Source: Flavobacterium sp. (lineage in GTDB: Bacteria; Bacteroidota; Bacteroidia; Flavobacteriales; Flavobacteriaceae). Taken from it: a stretch of DNA of 40,891 bases. Shown here in pieces: positions 7,806-17,010 of the stretch. The notes under the pieces were generated by a model, which made no database searches, was not told the origin of the DNA, and saw nothing but the letters and a program-made list of their open reading frames with translations. The position numbers and the translations under genes are program-made. Each line of letters opens with the position of its first letter. The stretch's first letter is position 1. The stretch spans positions 1-40,891 of the forward strand of contig NZ_JAIXYH010000095.1 of the NCBI RefSeq assembly GCF_027490375.1, in the 5' to 3' direction.

Positions 7806-10502
7806 TTGACAAAAAACGACTTTATCAAATTAATTGCTAGCAAAGAGCCGCAACTTGAGGCATATTACCACAATTTGCCAGAAGAGGTATTTCAGGATAC
7901 CGAGTTGTTTTTCCATCTGAAGTTGTTTTTAGCGCTGCCCGAGCCCGTTTTTCTAGTTTGGGGAGTCGAACCCTATTTCCTACCTAATACCAAAGCGTTG
8001 AAATATGATGGGCTAATTGAACATTTTTCGAAACTAAAAGCTTTTCCTGCAAACCAATCCCAAATTTTGTTGCTGGAAAATAGAGTCTTTACTTTCGAGT
8101 TTCATCCCATAGACGAACAGCAACCTCACTTCCAAAAAGGAATTCTTTATGTAAAAGAAGAATCCTCAACCGATCAACACGATGCGCAAATACTTGAAAA
8201 ACTTCCCGTTGCCGCCTGTATTTTTAGCACGAAAGAACTAATCGTTACAGCAGCTAATGATATTATGCTTTCTTATTGGGATGTCGGTAAAAATGTGATC
8301 GGAAAACCGCTGCAGCAAATTTTACCGATCCTTCACGACCAACCGTTTATTGCGCTTTTGCAGAATATTTTCCGTACAGGAGAAATACACACCAGTACAC
8401 AAGCGCCCGCCCGACTGCTACGCAACGGAATGGAACAAACGCTGTATTTCGACTTCACCTACGTGCCTTTAAAAGATGACAAGGGTAACGTATACGCCAT
8501 TTTAAGCACCGCCTCTGATGTAACTGCGCGTGTGCATCTAAACCGAAAAGTTAAAGCAGAACAACAACAGTTTTTAGATTTGTTTGAAAATGCGGCAGTT
8601 GCCGTGGCTGTTTTAGATAAAAATCTAGTTTTTGAAAAAGCTAACCCTTTCTACTTGTCGCTCGTAAATCGAACTGCCGAAGAAATTATCGACCGACCTT
8701 TACTGGAAGCCATTCCTGAAATTAAAGGACAGGGATTCGACGAACTTTTACTCGACGTCATTGCCAGCGGAAAACCGTACGCAGCAAAATCGGAGCGAGC
8801 AGAGATTACAAAAAATGGAGCACTACAAACCATTTATGTGGATTTTACCTTTCAACCGTTGGTATTAGAAACTGGCGAAATTGAAGGTGTTTTTGTGATT
8901 GTAACTGATGTTACGCAGTCGGTGATCGTCGATGCCGATAATAAAAGCAAAGAAGCTACACTACAAAGTATTCTTGAAAACGCTGCGGCTGGTATTTCCC
9001 TGTTTGTGGGTCGCGATTTGGTCATTGAGCTTCCTAACAAGAAAATTGTTGAGCTTTTAGGTAAAGGACCAGATGTAGCCGGCAAAAAGTTAACCGAAGT
9101 AATGCCTGAATTACTTACTGAAAACCAATCGATTATTGGAATTTTACACGGTGTTTTTGATTCGGGCATCCCCTACTCTACGCAAGATTCTATGGTAAAA
9201 ATCGTCCACGACGGTGTATTACTCGAAAAGTACTACAACTTTACGTATACGCCCTTATTCGACGAAAACAAGAACGTTTATGCTGTCTTGCAAGTTGCTA
9301 TTGAAGTTACCGATAGCGTTTTGGCACGCAAGAAAATTGTCGAAGCACAAGCTGCTTTAGAGCAAGCGGTTGATTTGGCGCAACTTGCCACTTGGCAATA
9401 CAACTTAAAATCGAGCACGCTAATTGGGAATCGGCGTTTTACCGATTGGTTTAAGAATGTGGATGCTTTGGATGCCGAATATTTGGAATTTCAGAAATTT
9501 CTCGAAAACATCGCCACACATCCTGAAGAACTTCAAGGGAAAACCGATTTTCGAGACGAGCGCGTCAAAATTGAACCGCAAACGGGCAAAAAACGCATCA
9601 TTGTTTCGGCAGTGAAAATTAGTTACGACGACGAACAGAAGCCGGAATACATCTCGGGCACTTCGCAAGATGTTACTGTGCTTCGGCAGAAAGAAGAAGA
9701 ATTAGAAAAGCTGGTTGCCAAACGAACCAAACAGCTCGAAGTGGTTAACAGCACACTCGAACAAACCAACCAAAGTTTAGAACAAAGCAATAAAGCACTG
9801 GCACAATTTGCCTATGTAGCTTCGCACGATTTACAAGAGCCGCTTCGAAAAATTACCACCTTCGTGAAAATGCTTGCGAGTCATTTAACTGAAAAAGATA
9901 GCCGAACGGAAATCTACATCGAGCGAATCATCAATTCTTCGGAACGAATGTCGAATTTAATCCGCGATATTTTAAGCTATTCGCAGTTATCAAACGGCGA
10001 GACAAAATTTGTGCAGGTCGACCTCAACCAAGTTGTTTCTGAGATATTGGCCGATTTCGACTTAGTTATCGAACAAAAAAATGCCGTTGTTCACGTGACC
10101 GACTTACCAACAGTGTCGGGAATTAAAATACAGCTGAGTCAGCTTTTTGGAAATGTTATTTCAAATTCGCTTAAGTATTGTCACGATTCAAGACCGCCGC
10201 GCATTGATATTAGCTACACAGCAGTAACCGGCGATCAGGTTACTGATTTGAATTTGAGAGCCGATTTAAACTATTATCAGTTTACAATTCGCGATAACGG
10301 CATTGGTTTTTCACAGGAGTATGCCGAACAAATTTTCAACATTTTTCAGCGTTTACACGGAAAGCTTGAATACTCGGGAACAGGCATCGGACTGGCGATG
10401 TGTCGAAAAATATGTGAGAATCATTCCGGCGCCATTCGCAGCAGCGGAACTGAAGGTATTGGTGCTACATTTGACATCTACTTGCCCGCTTTACAAAGCT
10501 AA
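7806..10502 (+). CDS. Orphan multi-PAS sensor histidine kinase
   Basis: An 898-residue cytoplasmic kinase with no signal peptide or membrane span. The N-terminus has four or five PAS-like modules (about 25-110, 125-240, 250-375, 380-505 and 520-625). Several end in the PAC-like pattern FxFTYxPLxDxxGxVYxxLxxxxDVT. A coiled-coil linker (LEQTNQSLEQSNKALAQFAY) leads to the HisKA box SHDLQEPLRK with the phospho-accepting His674. The ATPase domain carries the N-box (NVISNSLKYC), G1 (DNGIGF, Asp830) and G2 (GTGIGLAMCRK). There is no receiver domain and no response regulator nearby, so its partner is elsewhere. The start is TTG: an in-frame TAA at 7797 and the lack of an ATG for over 100 codons leave no better choice. 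The ligand is unknown. Confidence 0.9.
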   Translation: MTKNDFIKLIASKEPQLEAYYHNLPEEVFQDTELFFHLKLFLALPEPVFLVWGVEPYFLPNTKALKYDGLIEHFSKLKAFPANQSQILLLENRVFTFEFHPIDEQQPHFQKGILYVKEESSTDQHDAQILEKLPVAACIFSTKELIVTAANDIMLSYWDVGKNVIGKPLQQILPILHDQPFIALLQNIFRTGEIHTSTQAPARLLRNGMEQTLYFDFTYVPLKDDKGNVYAILSTASDVTARVHLNRKVKAEQQQFLDLFENAAVAVAVLDKNLVFEKANPFYLSLVNRTAEEIIDRPLLEAIPEIKGQGFDELLLDVIASGKPYAAKSERAEITKNGALQTIYVDFTFQPLVLETGEIEGVFVIVTDVTQSVIVDADNKSKEATLQSILENAAAGISLFVGRDLVIELPNKKIVELLGKGPDVAGKKLTEVMPELLTENQSIIGILHGVFDSGIPYSTQDSMVKIVHDGVLLEKYYNFTYTPLFDENKNVYAVLQVAIEVTDSVLARKKIVEAQAALEQAVDLAQLATWQYNLKSSTLIGNRRFTDWFKNVDALDAEYLEFQKFLENIATHPEELQGKTDFRDERVKIEPQTGKKRIIVSAVKISYDDEQKPEYISGTSQDVTVLRQKEEELEKLVAKRTKQLEVVNSTLEQTNQSLEQSNKALAQFAYVASHDLQEPLRKITTFVKMLASHLTEKDSRTEIYIERIINSSERMSNLIRDILSYSQLSNGETKFVQVDLNQVVSEILADFDLVIEQKNAVVHVTDLPTVSGIKIQLSQLFGNVISNSLKYCHDSRPPRIDISYTAVTGDQVTDLNLRADLNYYQFTIRDNGIGFSQEYAEQIFNIFQRLHGKLEYSGTGIGLAMCRKICENHSGAIRSSGTEGIGATFDIYLPALQS

Positions 10503-10589
10503 TTTTAGGAAAAACGTTCCTTAATAATTTGCTTCACTACTTTCTTAGAGAAAAGTCTTTTGCGTTTAAGTCCGTAAGAAAATGCTTAC

Positions 10590-10597
10590 TATCTTTG
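10590..10597 (+). promoter_or_regulatory. Candidate -7 element (TATCTTTG) for the DUF1761 gene
   Basis: TATCTTTG fits the Bacteroidota TAnnTTTG element and lies 23 bp before the ATG at 10621. No well-spaced TTG is seen at -33, so this is only half of a promoter match. Confidence 0.45.
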
Positions 10598-10620
10598 ATT
10601 AAACCAAAAACTAAACAATT

Positions 10621-11103
10621 ATGAATGTAAACTTTATCGCTATACTCGGAGCGGCTGCCGTTCCGCTTTTAGTTGGATTTTTATGGTACAGCAAACTGCT
10701 ATTTGCTGATGCCTGGATGAAAGTCGCTAAAATTAAACCCGAAGACTTGGCGTCATTTAATCCGGTAAAAGTATTCAGCTTGTGTTTTCTCTTTTCAATT
10801 TTCATCAGTTTTGTGCTCCAATTTTTAGTCATTCATCAAACGGGTGCTATTGGCATGATTGGTGGGGATCCAACAGCTGCCAAAGAATCGTTTACTGCCT
10901 TTATGTCTGATTACGGAACTGCTTTTAGAACGTTTAAACACGGCGCGCTTCACGGTTCTATGACTGGCATTCTTTTTGTGCTTCCGATTTTTGGAATAAA
11001 CGCACTTTTTGAAAAATTATCATGGAAATATGTTTTGATTCACGGCGGCTATTGGACAATTTGTTTAGGTGTCATGGGCGGTATACTGTGCCAATGGGCC
11101 TAA
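10621..11103 (+). CDS. DUF1761 family membrane protein
   Basis: A 160-residue protein with four hydrophobic segments: about 4-24, containing GFLWYSKLLFADAW; 52-71; 116-134; and 140-158. The GFLWY...FxxAWM signature near the start is typical of DUF1761, a small integral membrane family with no established function. A TAnnTTTG-type -7 element lies just upstream. Its stop codon overlaps the start of the next gene (ATG at 11094) by 10 bp. The two are therefore probably translated from one message. Confidence 0.8.
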   Translation: MNVNFIAILGAAAVPLLVGFLWYSKLLFADAWMKVAKIKPEDLASFNPVKVFSLCFLFSIFISFVLQFLVIHQTGAIGMIGGDPTAAKESFTAFMSDYGTAFRTFKHGALHGSMTGILFVLPIFGINALFEKLSWKYVLIHGGYWTICLGVMGGILCQWA

Positions 11104-12272
11104 GTGAAACAAAATTAGAAACGGTTATTTACGAGAACCCGCAAGTACTTCCCGAATATTGGGATTCGCTCGCGGGTTCTAATATTTTTTTAAAGCAGTC
11201 GTATTTAAGTGCTTGTTACGAAAGCAAACCGAAAAACATGCGCTGCTTTTTTATCGTTGTTCGTGCGGAAGATAAACCTCTAAGCATTGCCGTTGCCCAA
11301 TTTCTAGATTTGAATCAGTTAGAAACCTTCGGCGAACGACAACGCTGCATGAAAACAGTTGCTCGGAATTTTATCTTCAAGAAATTTAGTTCGCATGTGC
11401 TTTTTATTGGAAACAATATGCTCAGCGGGCAGCATGCTTTTGCGGCTTGCGATGAAATAAATTCAACTAAAGTACTAACCGCCTTACAGCGTGCAGCCAC
11501 GCAAATTAAGGAACGACTGAGGACCGAGGGTATTTCCCTACATCTCACCGTTTTCAAAGATTTCGACGCTGCATTCTTACAACAAAACAGTCCGAATTTC
11601 CCAGACTTTTTCAAGTTTACGACCCAGCCCAATATGGTTTTCGAACAGCTAAACACTTTTGCCCACGAAACGGATTATGTGGGCGCTTTTGCCAAGAAAT
11701 ACCGCGATCAGTACAAACGCAGTCGCAAACGCTTGCAACCAATTACCTCGCGCTTTTTAACGGAAACCGACTTAGCGGATTACCAGAAAACTACTGCCGA
11801 CTTGTACTTTAATGTGGCGAAAAACTCGGCATTCAATACCTTTTTACTTCCCGAAAATCATTTTTTGGCATTGAAAAAGCAGCTTCAGGACGACTTTATC
11901 GTAAAAGGATATTTTGAAGCCGAACGTCTTGTAGGCTTCAGTACTATAATACGCAATGGCAGCACTGCCGACACTTATTTTTTGGGTTACGATGCCGAAA
12001 TTCAAAAACATCATATGTTGTACCTAAACATGCTGTACGACATGATACTAACTTCGATTTCGCTAAAGTTTGAAAAAATTGTTTTTGGACGAACGGCAAT
12101 GGAAATTAAAAGCTCGGCAGGTGCAGTACCGCAAGAGCTTTTTGGATTTATGAAACACCACAATTACCTGTTAAACAAAATATTACCCTACTTTTTTAAA
12201 CAGCTAGAACCCAAAGTAATCTGGCAGCAACGACATCCGTTTAAAGGAGTTGGTGACGAAGCACAGCAGTAG
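11094..12272 (+). CDS. FemAB/GNAT-like acyltransferase-fold protein
   Basis: A 392-residue product, taking the ATG at 11094 that overlaps the DUF1761 stop. A longer frame back to 11022 would lie wholly inside that gene and is not credible. The C-terminal half has the feel of a GNAT or peptidoglycan-bridge (FemAB-like) fold: YRDQYKRSRKR near residue 205, YFEAERLVGFSTIIRNGSTA and TYFLGYDAEIQKHHMLYLNM. The substrate is unknown. The pattern of a conserved helix, a beta hairpin and an acceptor pocket points to acyl or aminoacyl transfer at the envelope, but this is inferred from shape rather than a diagnostic motif. It is convergent with the lipid kinase gene; a hairpin element separates them. Confidence 0.6.
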   Translation: MGLSETKLETVIYENPQVLPEYWDSLAGSNIFLKQSYLSACYESKPKNMRCFFIVVRAEDKPLSIAVAQFLDLNQLETFGERQRCMKTVARNFIFKKFSSHVLFIGNNMLSGQHAFAACDEINSTKVLTALQRAATQIKERLRTEGISLHLTVFKDFDAAFLQQNSPNFPDFFKFTTQPNMVFEQLNTFAHETDYVGAFAKKYRDQYKRSRKRLQPITSRFLTETDLADYQKTTADLYFNVAKNSAFNTFLLPENHFLALKKQLQDDFIVKGYFEAERLVGFSTIIRNGSTADTYFLGYDAEIQKHHMLYLNMLYDMILTSISLKFEKIVFGRTAMEIKSSAGAVPQELFGFMKHHNYLLNKILPYFFKQLEPKVIWQQRHPFKGVGDEAQQ

Positions 12273-12320
12273 ATGTTCAGTTTGCTTTTCTTGTCGTAAT
12301 GTTTTTGGATAACGATTTTC

Positions 12321-12465
12321 CTAGCCCCGGGTGCAGCGGCAGCTCCGAAAAAAATACGGCTACGTGAATTGTACAGCAAACGGCGACCCAAGAAGCTGTG
12401 TGCTGGACATATGAACGTGCCGTATTTTTTGAGGACTACAGCGAAAGACGGGATTAGCTTCGAAA
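12321..12465 (+). repeat. Intergenic hairpin element, copy 1
   Basis: The left flank is CTAGCCCCGGGTGCAGCGGC and the right flank ends GGACTACAGCGAAAGACGGG. Between them AAAAAATACGGC (12349-12360) pairs perfectly with GCCGTATTTTTT (12419-12430). The flanks match those of three other elements in this window, while the inner stem is different. It sits between two convergent genes and may also stop transcription. Confidence 0.7.
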
Positions 12466-12537
12466 AATAAAACAAAAAACTTTGATTATCAGCTAGTAAC
12501 GCAATAAAACTCTATCACGTATAAAAATTGCTTGCCA

Positions 12538-13419
12538 TTAATTATAATCGGGAACGGCAATTTTCATATTACTGGCTAAGATGGAGATATTGAGTTCGGA
12601 AACCAAACCGATGTACTCGCCGTCGACTTGAAATTCGGTTGGCGGATCGATGAAAATACGTGCGTTTTTGGTGCTGTAAATGTCGACATCCTCGGTATCC
12701 AGACGGATGTTTCCCGTTAAAATCTTGGTTAAAACCGCAAAATCGAGATTGCGAAGCACTACTATTTCGAACTGCCCATCGTCCATTTTACCAAACGGAT
12801 TGATCACGACGCCGGTTCCATACTTTTGTGAATTGGCCACCACAACCATTTTTGCCTCGGTAATTACCTCTTTACCTTCCATTTCGATACGCGCCTGAAA
12901 CGGTCCGGTTTGCTCTTTAAATGTAGCGAGCACCTGTTTTGCATAGCCCAACATGCCGCGCGTGGTGCCGCTTTCGTAGTTTTTAACCAGCATAGCGTTT
13001 AAACCCACATCGCTTAGGTGCAAACTTGTGTGCCCGTTTATTTTTATCATGTCGATATCGATAAACTTAGCTGAAAAAGCGGCGGGAATGGCGAGATCTA
13101 AAGTGGCAGGAATATCTAAATCGACCGACAAGCCGTTTGCCGAACCGGCAGGTAAGATTCCGAAAAGTACGTCGACATCTTCGAGAGCTGCCGCCACTTC
13201 TTTAATGGTACCGTCGCCGCCTGCAATAATTACGCGTTGTGGTTGGTATTGGTCGTACAAATTTCGGATGTGCTTACCATCGTTAATACCACAGGTTTCG
13301 TAAACAATGGTTTGCAAACCCAAAGTAAGTGCATGTGCTTCAACATCGGCTACGAGTTCGCCTTTGTCGATATCGCCTGCTATCGGATTCACTACAATGA
13401 TTACAAATTTCTCTGCCAT
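12538..13419 (-). CDS. Diacylglycerol/lipid kinase, DgkB/YegS family
   Basis: A 293-residue protein with the DAGK catalytic domain. The nucleotide-binding motifs are VVNPIAG near the N-terminus, IIAGGDGTIKEV (GGDGT) and GILPAGSANGL. The C-terminal beta-rich domain ends at FQVDGEYIGL. Members phosphorylate diacylglycerol or related lipids using ATP at the membrane. The start is the ATG at 13419. An in-frame TTG at 13437 overlaps a TAATTTTG promoter element and would be too far upstream. The neighbouring gene, divergent at 13636, encodes an App1-type phosphatidate phosphatase that would catalyse the reverse reaction, so the pair may balance phosphatidate and diacylglycerol. The exact lipid is not determined. 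Confidence 0.88.
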   Translation of the reverse strand: MAEKFVIIVVNPIAGDIDKGELVADVEAHALTLGLQTIVYETCGINDGKHIRNLYDQYQPQRVIIAGGDGTIKEVAAALEDVDVLFGILPAGSANGLSVDLDIPATLDLAIPAAFSAKFIDIDMIKINGHTSLHLSDVGLNAMLVKNYESGTTRGMLGYAKQVLATFKEQTGPFQARIEMEGKEVITEAKMVVVANSQKYGTGVVINPFGKMDDGQFEIVVLRNLDFAVLTKILTGNIRLDTEDVDIYSTKNARIFIDPPTEFQVDGEYIGLVSELNISILASNMKIAVPDYN

Positions 13420-13434
13420 TTGATGAGGTTTGCT

Positions 13435-13464
13435 CAAAATTAGAGAAATTTAGGGCAATCCCAA
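13435..13464 (-). promoter_or_regulatory. Promoter of the lipid kinase gene (TTG-N19-TAATTTTG)
   Basis: On the minus strand TTG (13462-13464) is followed after 19 bp by TAATTTTG (13435-13442), the Bacteroidota sigma-ABfr consensus. The implied short leader runs into the ATG at 13419 and rules out the TTG start at 13437. Confidence 0.7.
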
Positions 13465-13635
13465 TTTACATTAACGATTTGCATGAGATCGCACAGAAAA
13501 CGCCTTTCTTTTTCGCTTTTTGAGATTGCGGAATGCGGACAAATGTGGTTTACTGCTGTGTATTTTAAGGCATTTTGAAAAAAGCGCTGATAAAATCGTT
13601 TCCAAACAAAACGCTTTGCCGTACTTTTACATAGT

Positions 13636-14604
13636 ATGAAACCTGTTTTAAAACTATATCGAGGTTACGCCAACGAAAATCAGCTTTTAGTGATGGGTCA
13701 TGTGTTTAAGCCAACGACTAAAGCCGATTACGATTTTCAGAAAACGAAATTTAGGAACGCTCGCTCGGTGATTCGCATGTTTCGACAAAAGACAGCGTCG
13801 AATTTTGATGTATATTTCAAACACGACGGACGTGTTATTCACACCAAAACCTTAGACGACGGCTTTTTTCAGTTTTGCATTCCGCTCGACAACGATGTGG
13901 GTTACGGCTGGATTACGTACGAAGTTTCTATTAAGTCGGAAGGAACGCACGTCACACAAAAAGGCTCGTACATTCGGCCGTTTGAAGGAAATTTGGGTTT
14001 TATCTCGGATATCGACGATACCTTTTTGATTTCCCACAGCCGAAATATCTTTAAAAAGCTGTACATCTTGTTGTTTAAGAACGTGAACGACCGCAAAATC
14101 TTTTCCGACGTGGTTGCGCATTATCAGGCTTTAAGTACAGCCGGACGCAATAACAAAACCGAACAAAACGCTTTTTTCTATGTGTCGTCGAGCGAGTGGA
14201 ATTTGTATCGATTTATTGTTCAGTTTGCCGAATTGCATCAGTTGCCTCGAGCGGTATTGTTGCTAAAAGACATCAAACAGAGTTTATTCGACTTTTTGAT
14301 AACCGGACGCGGAAACCACGATCATAAATTTCAGAAAATCAAACATATATTAGAGTTTTATCCGAAATTAAACTACACGCTATTGGGCGACGATTCGCAA
14401 CAAGACGCCGAGCTTTACGAACGGATTTGCAAAATGTTTCCGGTAAATGTTCAAGCCGTTTACATTCGGCAAACGGGCAAACTTCCTAAACAAAAGGTAA
14501 CCATCGCCATTCAAAATATGAGTTTAATGGGTGTTCACACCTGCTATTTTACGAACAGCAAAGAAGCTATTGCACATTCTAAAAGCATCGGACTCATCGT
14601 ATAA
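13636..14604 (+). CDS. App1-type phosphatidate phosphatase (DUF2183)
   Basis: A 322-residue protein. An N-terminal beta domain (about 1-118) precedes a haloacid dehalogenase-like catalytic part starting GFISDIDDT. Asp125, Asp127 and Thr129 form the DxDxT motif that in App1/lipin enzymes dephosphorylates phosphatidate to diacylglycerol. Later motifs fit the family: FFYVSSSEWNLY near residue 180, KHDHKF-like GRGNHDHKFQKI near 225, and LLGDDSQQDAELY near 250 with the acidic metal site. There is no signal peptide, so it acts on the inner face of the membrane or in the cytoplasm. It lies opposite the lipid kinase gene, and the regulator at 14640 follows after 35 bp. Confidence 0.85.
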   Translation: MKPVLKLYRGYANENQLLVMGHVFKPTTKADYDFQKTKFRNARSVIRMFRQKTASNFDVYFKHDGRVIHTKTLDDGFFQFCIPLDNDVGYGWITYEVSIKSEGTHVTQKGSYIRPFEGNLGFISDIDDTFLISHSRNIFKKLYILLFKNVNDRKIFSDVVAHYQALSTAGRNNKTEQNAFFYVSSSEWNLYRFIVQFAELHQLPRAVLLLKDIKQSLFDFLITGRGNHDHKFQKIKHILEFYPKLNYTLLGDDSQQDAELYERICKMFPVNVQAVYIRQTGKLPKQKVTIAIQNMSLMGVHTCYFTNSKEAIAHSKSIGLIV

Positions 14605-14639
14605 AATTATGCTTACCTTAGTTGCGTTAGTCGAAACGC

Positions 14640-15860
14640 ATGCTTTTTCAATTTAATATCTACTCCGGGTTACTCTTAATTTTCTTTACACACAATCTGG
14701 TTTATGCCTTGATACTTCTCCAAAAAAGTATACAAGAACGCAGTAAATCGGCGTTTTGGCTCGCTTTATTTTTGATTATCGTTGCCTTGTATTTAGCGCC
14801 TTGGATGTTGGGCTTTGCGGGTTGGTACGACTCAGAAAGCTACCGTGCAGTGATCTTCAGCGTACCGTTCCATCAACTGTATTTTTTTGGACCGATTTTG
14901 TATTTCTACACACAAGCGGTTTTAAATCCGGCTTTTACGTTTCGAAAAAAGTACTTCTGGCATTTACTTCCTGGTTTTTTATACCTGCTTTATGCATTGA
15001 TACAGGTGGCAAACGATTACTACGGCAACGGAGGTGCGTTTCCGGAATTTTATGCCGATATCGACTTCGACGAATGGTACCAAATTAGCGGTCATGTTAG
15101 CATGCTTTGCTATTTAATTTACTCTTTGAAATACTACAATTTGTATCGAAAAGTGATTCAAAACATCGTCAGTTTTGCCGATGAACTCACGTTTAAATAC
15201 GTAAAGGAATTTATCATTAGTTGTTTGGTGATTATTGGTGTTGACATTGGCTTTCGAATTGCTTTTGAGATTTTTCCGGAGTTTGCGAATTTTATAGGAA
15301 GTTGGTGGTACTACATGGCGGTTGGCGTGATTTCCTACCGCATTGCCATTAGAGGTTATGCTAATGAAAATTTTAGAAGCAAACGCGTTGGCTATGGTTT
15401 CGTGAACGAAAGTAAAATTGAAAACGCCGAAATACTTGCGGAGTATGCCGAAATCGAGTTCCCACAAAGCGACTCAAATAATTTGGGACTAACCGAATCG
15501 GAGGAAAAACTGCGCGACCAACTAGAAAAATTACTGATTACCAACGGCTATTACAAAAATCCGGAACTTACCCTCCTCGATTTGGCAAAAGCAACCGGCA
15601 GTAATACCGCGCTTATTTCAAAAGTAATCAACAAAGGCTTTAACCAGAATTTCAATGATCTGGTAAACACACTTCGAATCGACGCTTTTAAAGCAAAAGT
15701 AGCTGCTGGCGAAAATTCGAAATCGACCTTACTTGGCTTAGGGCTCGACTGTGGTTTTAATTCGAAAGCTACTTTTAATCGGGCGTTTAAAAAGCATACG
15801 GGAGTAACGCCAAAAGACTACTTAGCAAAAAACACAGCAGAATTAGGTCTCAAATTATAA
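14640..15860 (+). CDS. Membrane-anchored AraC-family regulator
   Basis: A 406-residue protein. The N-terminal two thirds (about 1-250) hold six or seven hydrophobic spans (for example YSGLLLIFFTHNLVYALILL and FLIIVALYLAPWMLGFAG). The C-terminal ~100 residues are an AraC-type double helix-turn-helix, with LLDLAKATGSNTALISKVIN as the first and LGLDCGFNSKATFNRAFKKH, then TGVTPKDYL, as the second. Such proteins are thought to sense a signal within the membrane and to regulate DNA from its inner face. It is followed after 82 bp by four co-oriented envelope genes (15943-17840). These are its most likely targets, though no binding site can be read. Confidence 0.85.
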   Translation: MLFQFNIYSGLLLIFFTHNLVYALILLQKSIQERSKSAFWLALFLIIVALYLAPWMLGFAGWYDSESYRAVIFSVPFHQLYFFGPILYFYTQAVLNPAFTFRKKYFWHLLPGFLYLLYALIQVANDYYGNGGAFPEFYADIDFDEWYQISGHVSMLCYLIYSLKYYNLYRKVIQNIVSFADELTFKYVKEFIISCLVIIGVDIGFRIAFEIFPEFANFIGSWWYYMAVGVISYRIAIRGYANENFRSKRVGYGFVNESKIENAEILAEYAEIEFPQSDSNNLGLTESEEKLRDQLEKLLITNGYYKNPELTLLDLAKATGSNTALISKVINKGFNQNFNDLVNTLRIDAFKAKVAAGENSKSTLLGLGLDCGFNSKATFNRAFKKHTGVTPKDYLAKNTAELGLKL

Positions 15861-15942
15861 TTTGAAGCGCGCAGCTACTGGGATTGCCGCAATTTTGCTT
15901 CATCAATAACCGGAAACTGGTTTTCCAAAAAAGTAAACAATT

Positions 15943-16305
15943 ATGAAAAAAAATGTAATCCTTTTAGTGCTCGCAACAGTACTTGCTTCGTGCGGAATGT
16001 TTAGTTCTTTAAACTCGGGAACAACAATTAACGCCAATGAAAAATTTGTACTCGGCGATAATCCACACGGCAATTTTAGAACGCACATTAGAAACGACGG
16101 CTCGACCACGCTTCGTGTTTTTCAAGCACCAAATGCCGGCGGAACCCACTCTCCTATTCTACTTGAACCTACGCAAAGTACGTACGTAAAAACCGACGAA
16201 AATACTGCTTTAGTAATCGAAAATACGGGAAATATAGCGGGCTTCGTTTCGTTAAAAGTTAAAGGTGATTTAAACCTGAACATGGGATTCCAAAACAAGA
16301 AATAA
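15943..16305 (+). CDS. Small lipoprotein of unknown function
   Basis: A 120-residue protein with a lipoprotein signal (VLATVLASCG, Cys17). The mature part of ~100 residues is beta-rich, with THIRNDGSTTLRVFQ, TYVKTDENTALVIENTG and GFVSLKVKGDLNLNMGF. I do not recognise the family. It is the first gene of a tightly spaced set, with 33 bp to the GIN-domain gene, directly downstream of the membrane AraC regulator. This suggests a co-regulated envelope function. Confidence 0.75.
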   Translation: MKKNVILLVLATVLASCGMFSSLNSGTTINANEKFVLGDNPHGNFRTHIRNDGSTTLRVFQAPNAGGTHSPILLEPTQSTYVKTDENTALVIENTGNIAGFVSLKVKGDLNLNMGFQNKK

Positions 16306-16338
16306 CAAACACATTCTAAATTTCTAAATCTAATACAC

Positions 16339-16983
16339 ATGAAAATCTTAATTAGCACTACCGTAGCACTTCTTTTATCCTTATTCTCGTTTGCTCAAGA
16401 AAAAATCGAAAAGAGCTTTGACTACAAAAACTTCGACAAAGTGTACCTCCAAGGACAAAACGCCGATGCACAAATTTCTATCGGTAAAAACTGGTCGATT
16501 CGCGTAGAAGGTCCCGAAGAGAGCGTAAACAACCTTGAAATGACCTATTCCAGCACGGAATACAAACTGGAAATAAAAAATAAACCAGGAAAAGTCGGAT
16601 ACAAGAAAAATCAAAAACCAACCACTATTTACATTACAATGCCCGAAGCAAGCGTTATTGCACAATCGGGCAACGGCGACTTAGCCGTGAAAGGAATCGT
16701 TGGAAAATACTTTCGCTTAGAGCAAGAAGGTAACGGCGATTGTACTTTGAGCGGCTCTATCGATAGTTTCGATTTAGAAAAAGGCGGAAATGGCGATCTA
16801 AACGCAGGAAGTTTAAAAGTTGCTGCGATGAAATTTACAACTGCTGGAAACGGCGATACAACCGTAAACGTAAGCGAAAAAATGAGCGGAAAACTAGTAG
16901 GCAACGGCGATCTAATCAACCGCGGTGCCGCACGCTGCAACGACTGTAAGAAAAACGGCAACGGAGATTTTATTTACCGCTAG
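16339..16983 (+). CDS. GIN-domain (DUF2807) exported protein with GNGD repeats
   Basis: A 214-residue protein with a signal peptide (residues 1-19, LLLSLFSFAQ). The first half (FDKVYLQGQNADAQISIGK, WSIRVEGPEE, YKLEIKNKPG) matches the start of the head-GIN/DUF2807 domain, a right-handed beta-helix-like fold. The second half is unusually regular. The tetrapeptide GNGD occurs six times, at residues 111, 131, 150, 170, 188 and 207, about every 19 residues, as expected for one beta-helix coil per repeat. It ends without a T9SS domain. It is likely periplasmic or surface-exposed and may bind ligands or protein partners; the actual role is unknown. It is co-transcribed with its neighbours. Confidence 0.8.
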   Translation: MKILISTTVALLLSLFSFAQEKIEKSFDYKNFDKVYLQGQNADAQISIGKNWSIRVEGPEESVNNLEMTYSSTEYKLEIKNKPGKVGYKKNQKPTTIYITMPEASVIAQSGNGDLAVKGIVGKYFRLEQEGNGDCTLSGSIDSFDLEKGGNGDLNAGSLKVAAMKFTTAGNGDTTVNVSEKMSGKLVGNGDLINRGAARCNDCKKNGNGDFIYR

Positions 16984-17010
16984 AAGTTTCAATCATCAAT
17001 CAAAATCATC

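Noticed and set aside
11022..11093. Upstream extension of the FemAB/GNAT-like gene
   Set aside because: The extra 24 codons lie inside DUF1761 and show no conserved motif; ATG at 11094 with a 10-bp overlap is the natural start.
13420..13437. TTG start for the lipid kinase
   Set aside because: It overlaps the TAATTTTG promoter element; the ATG at 13419 fits.
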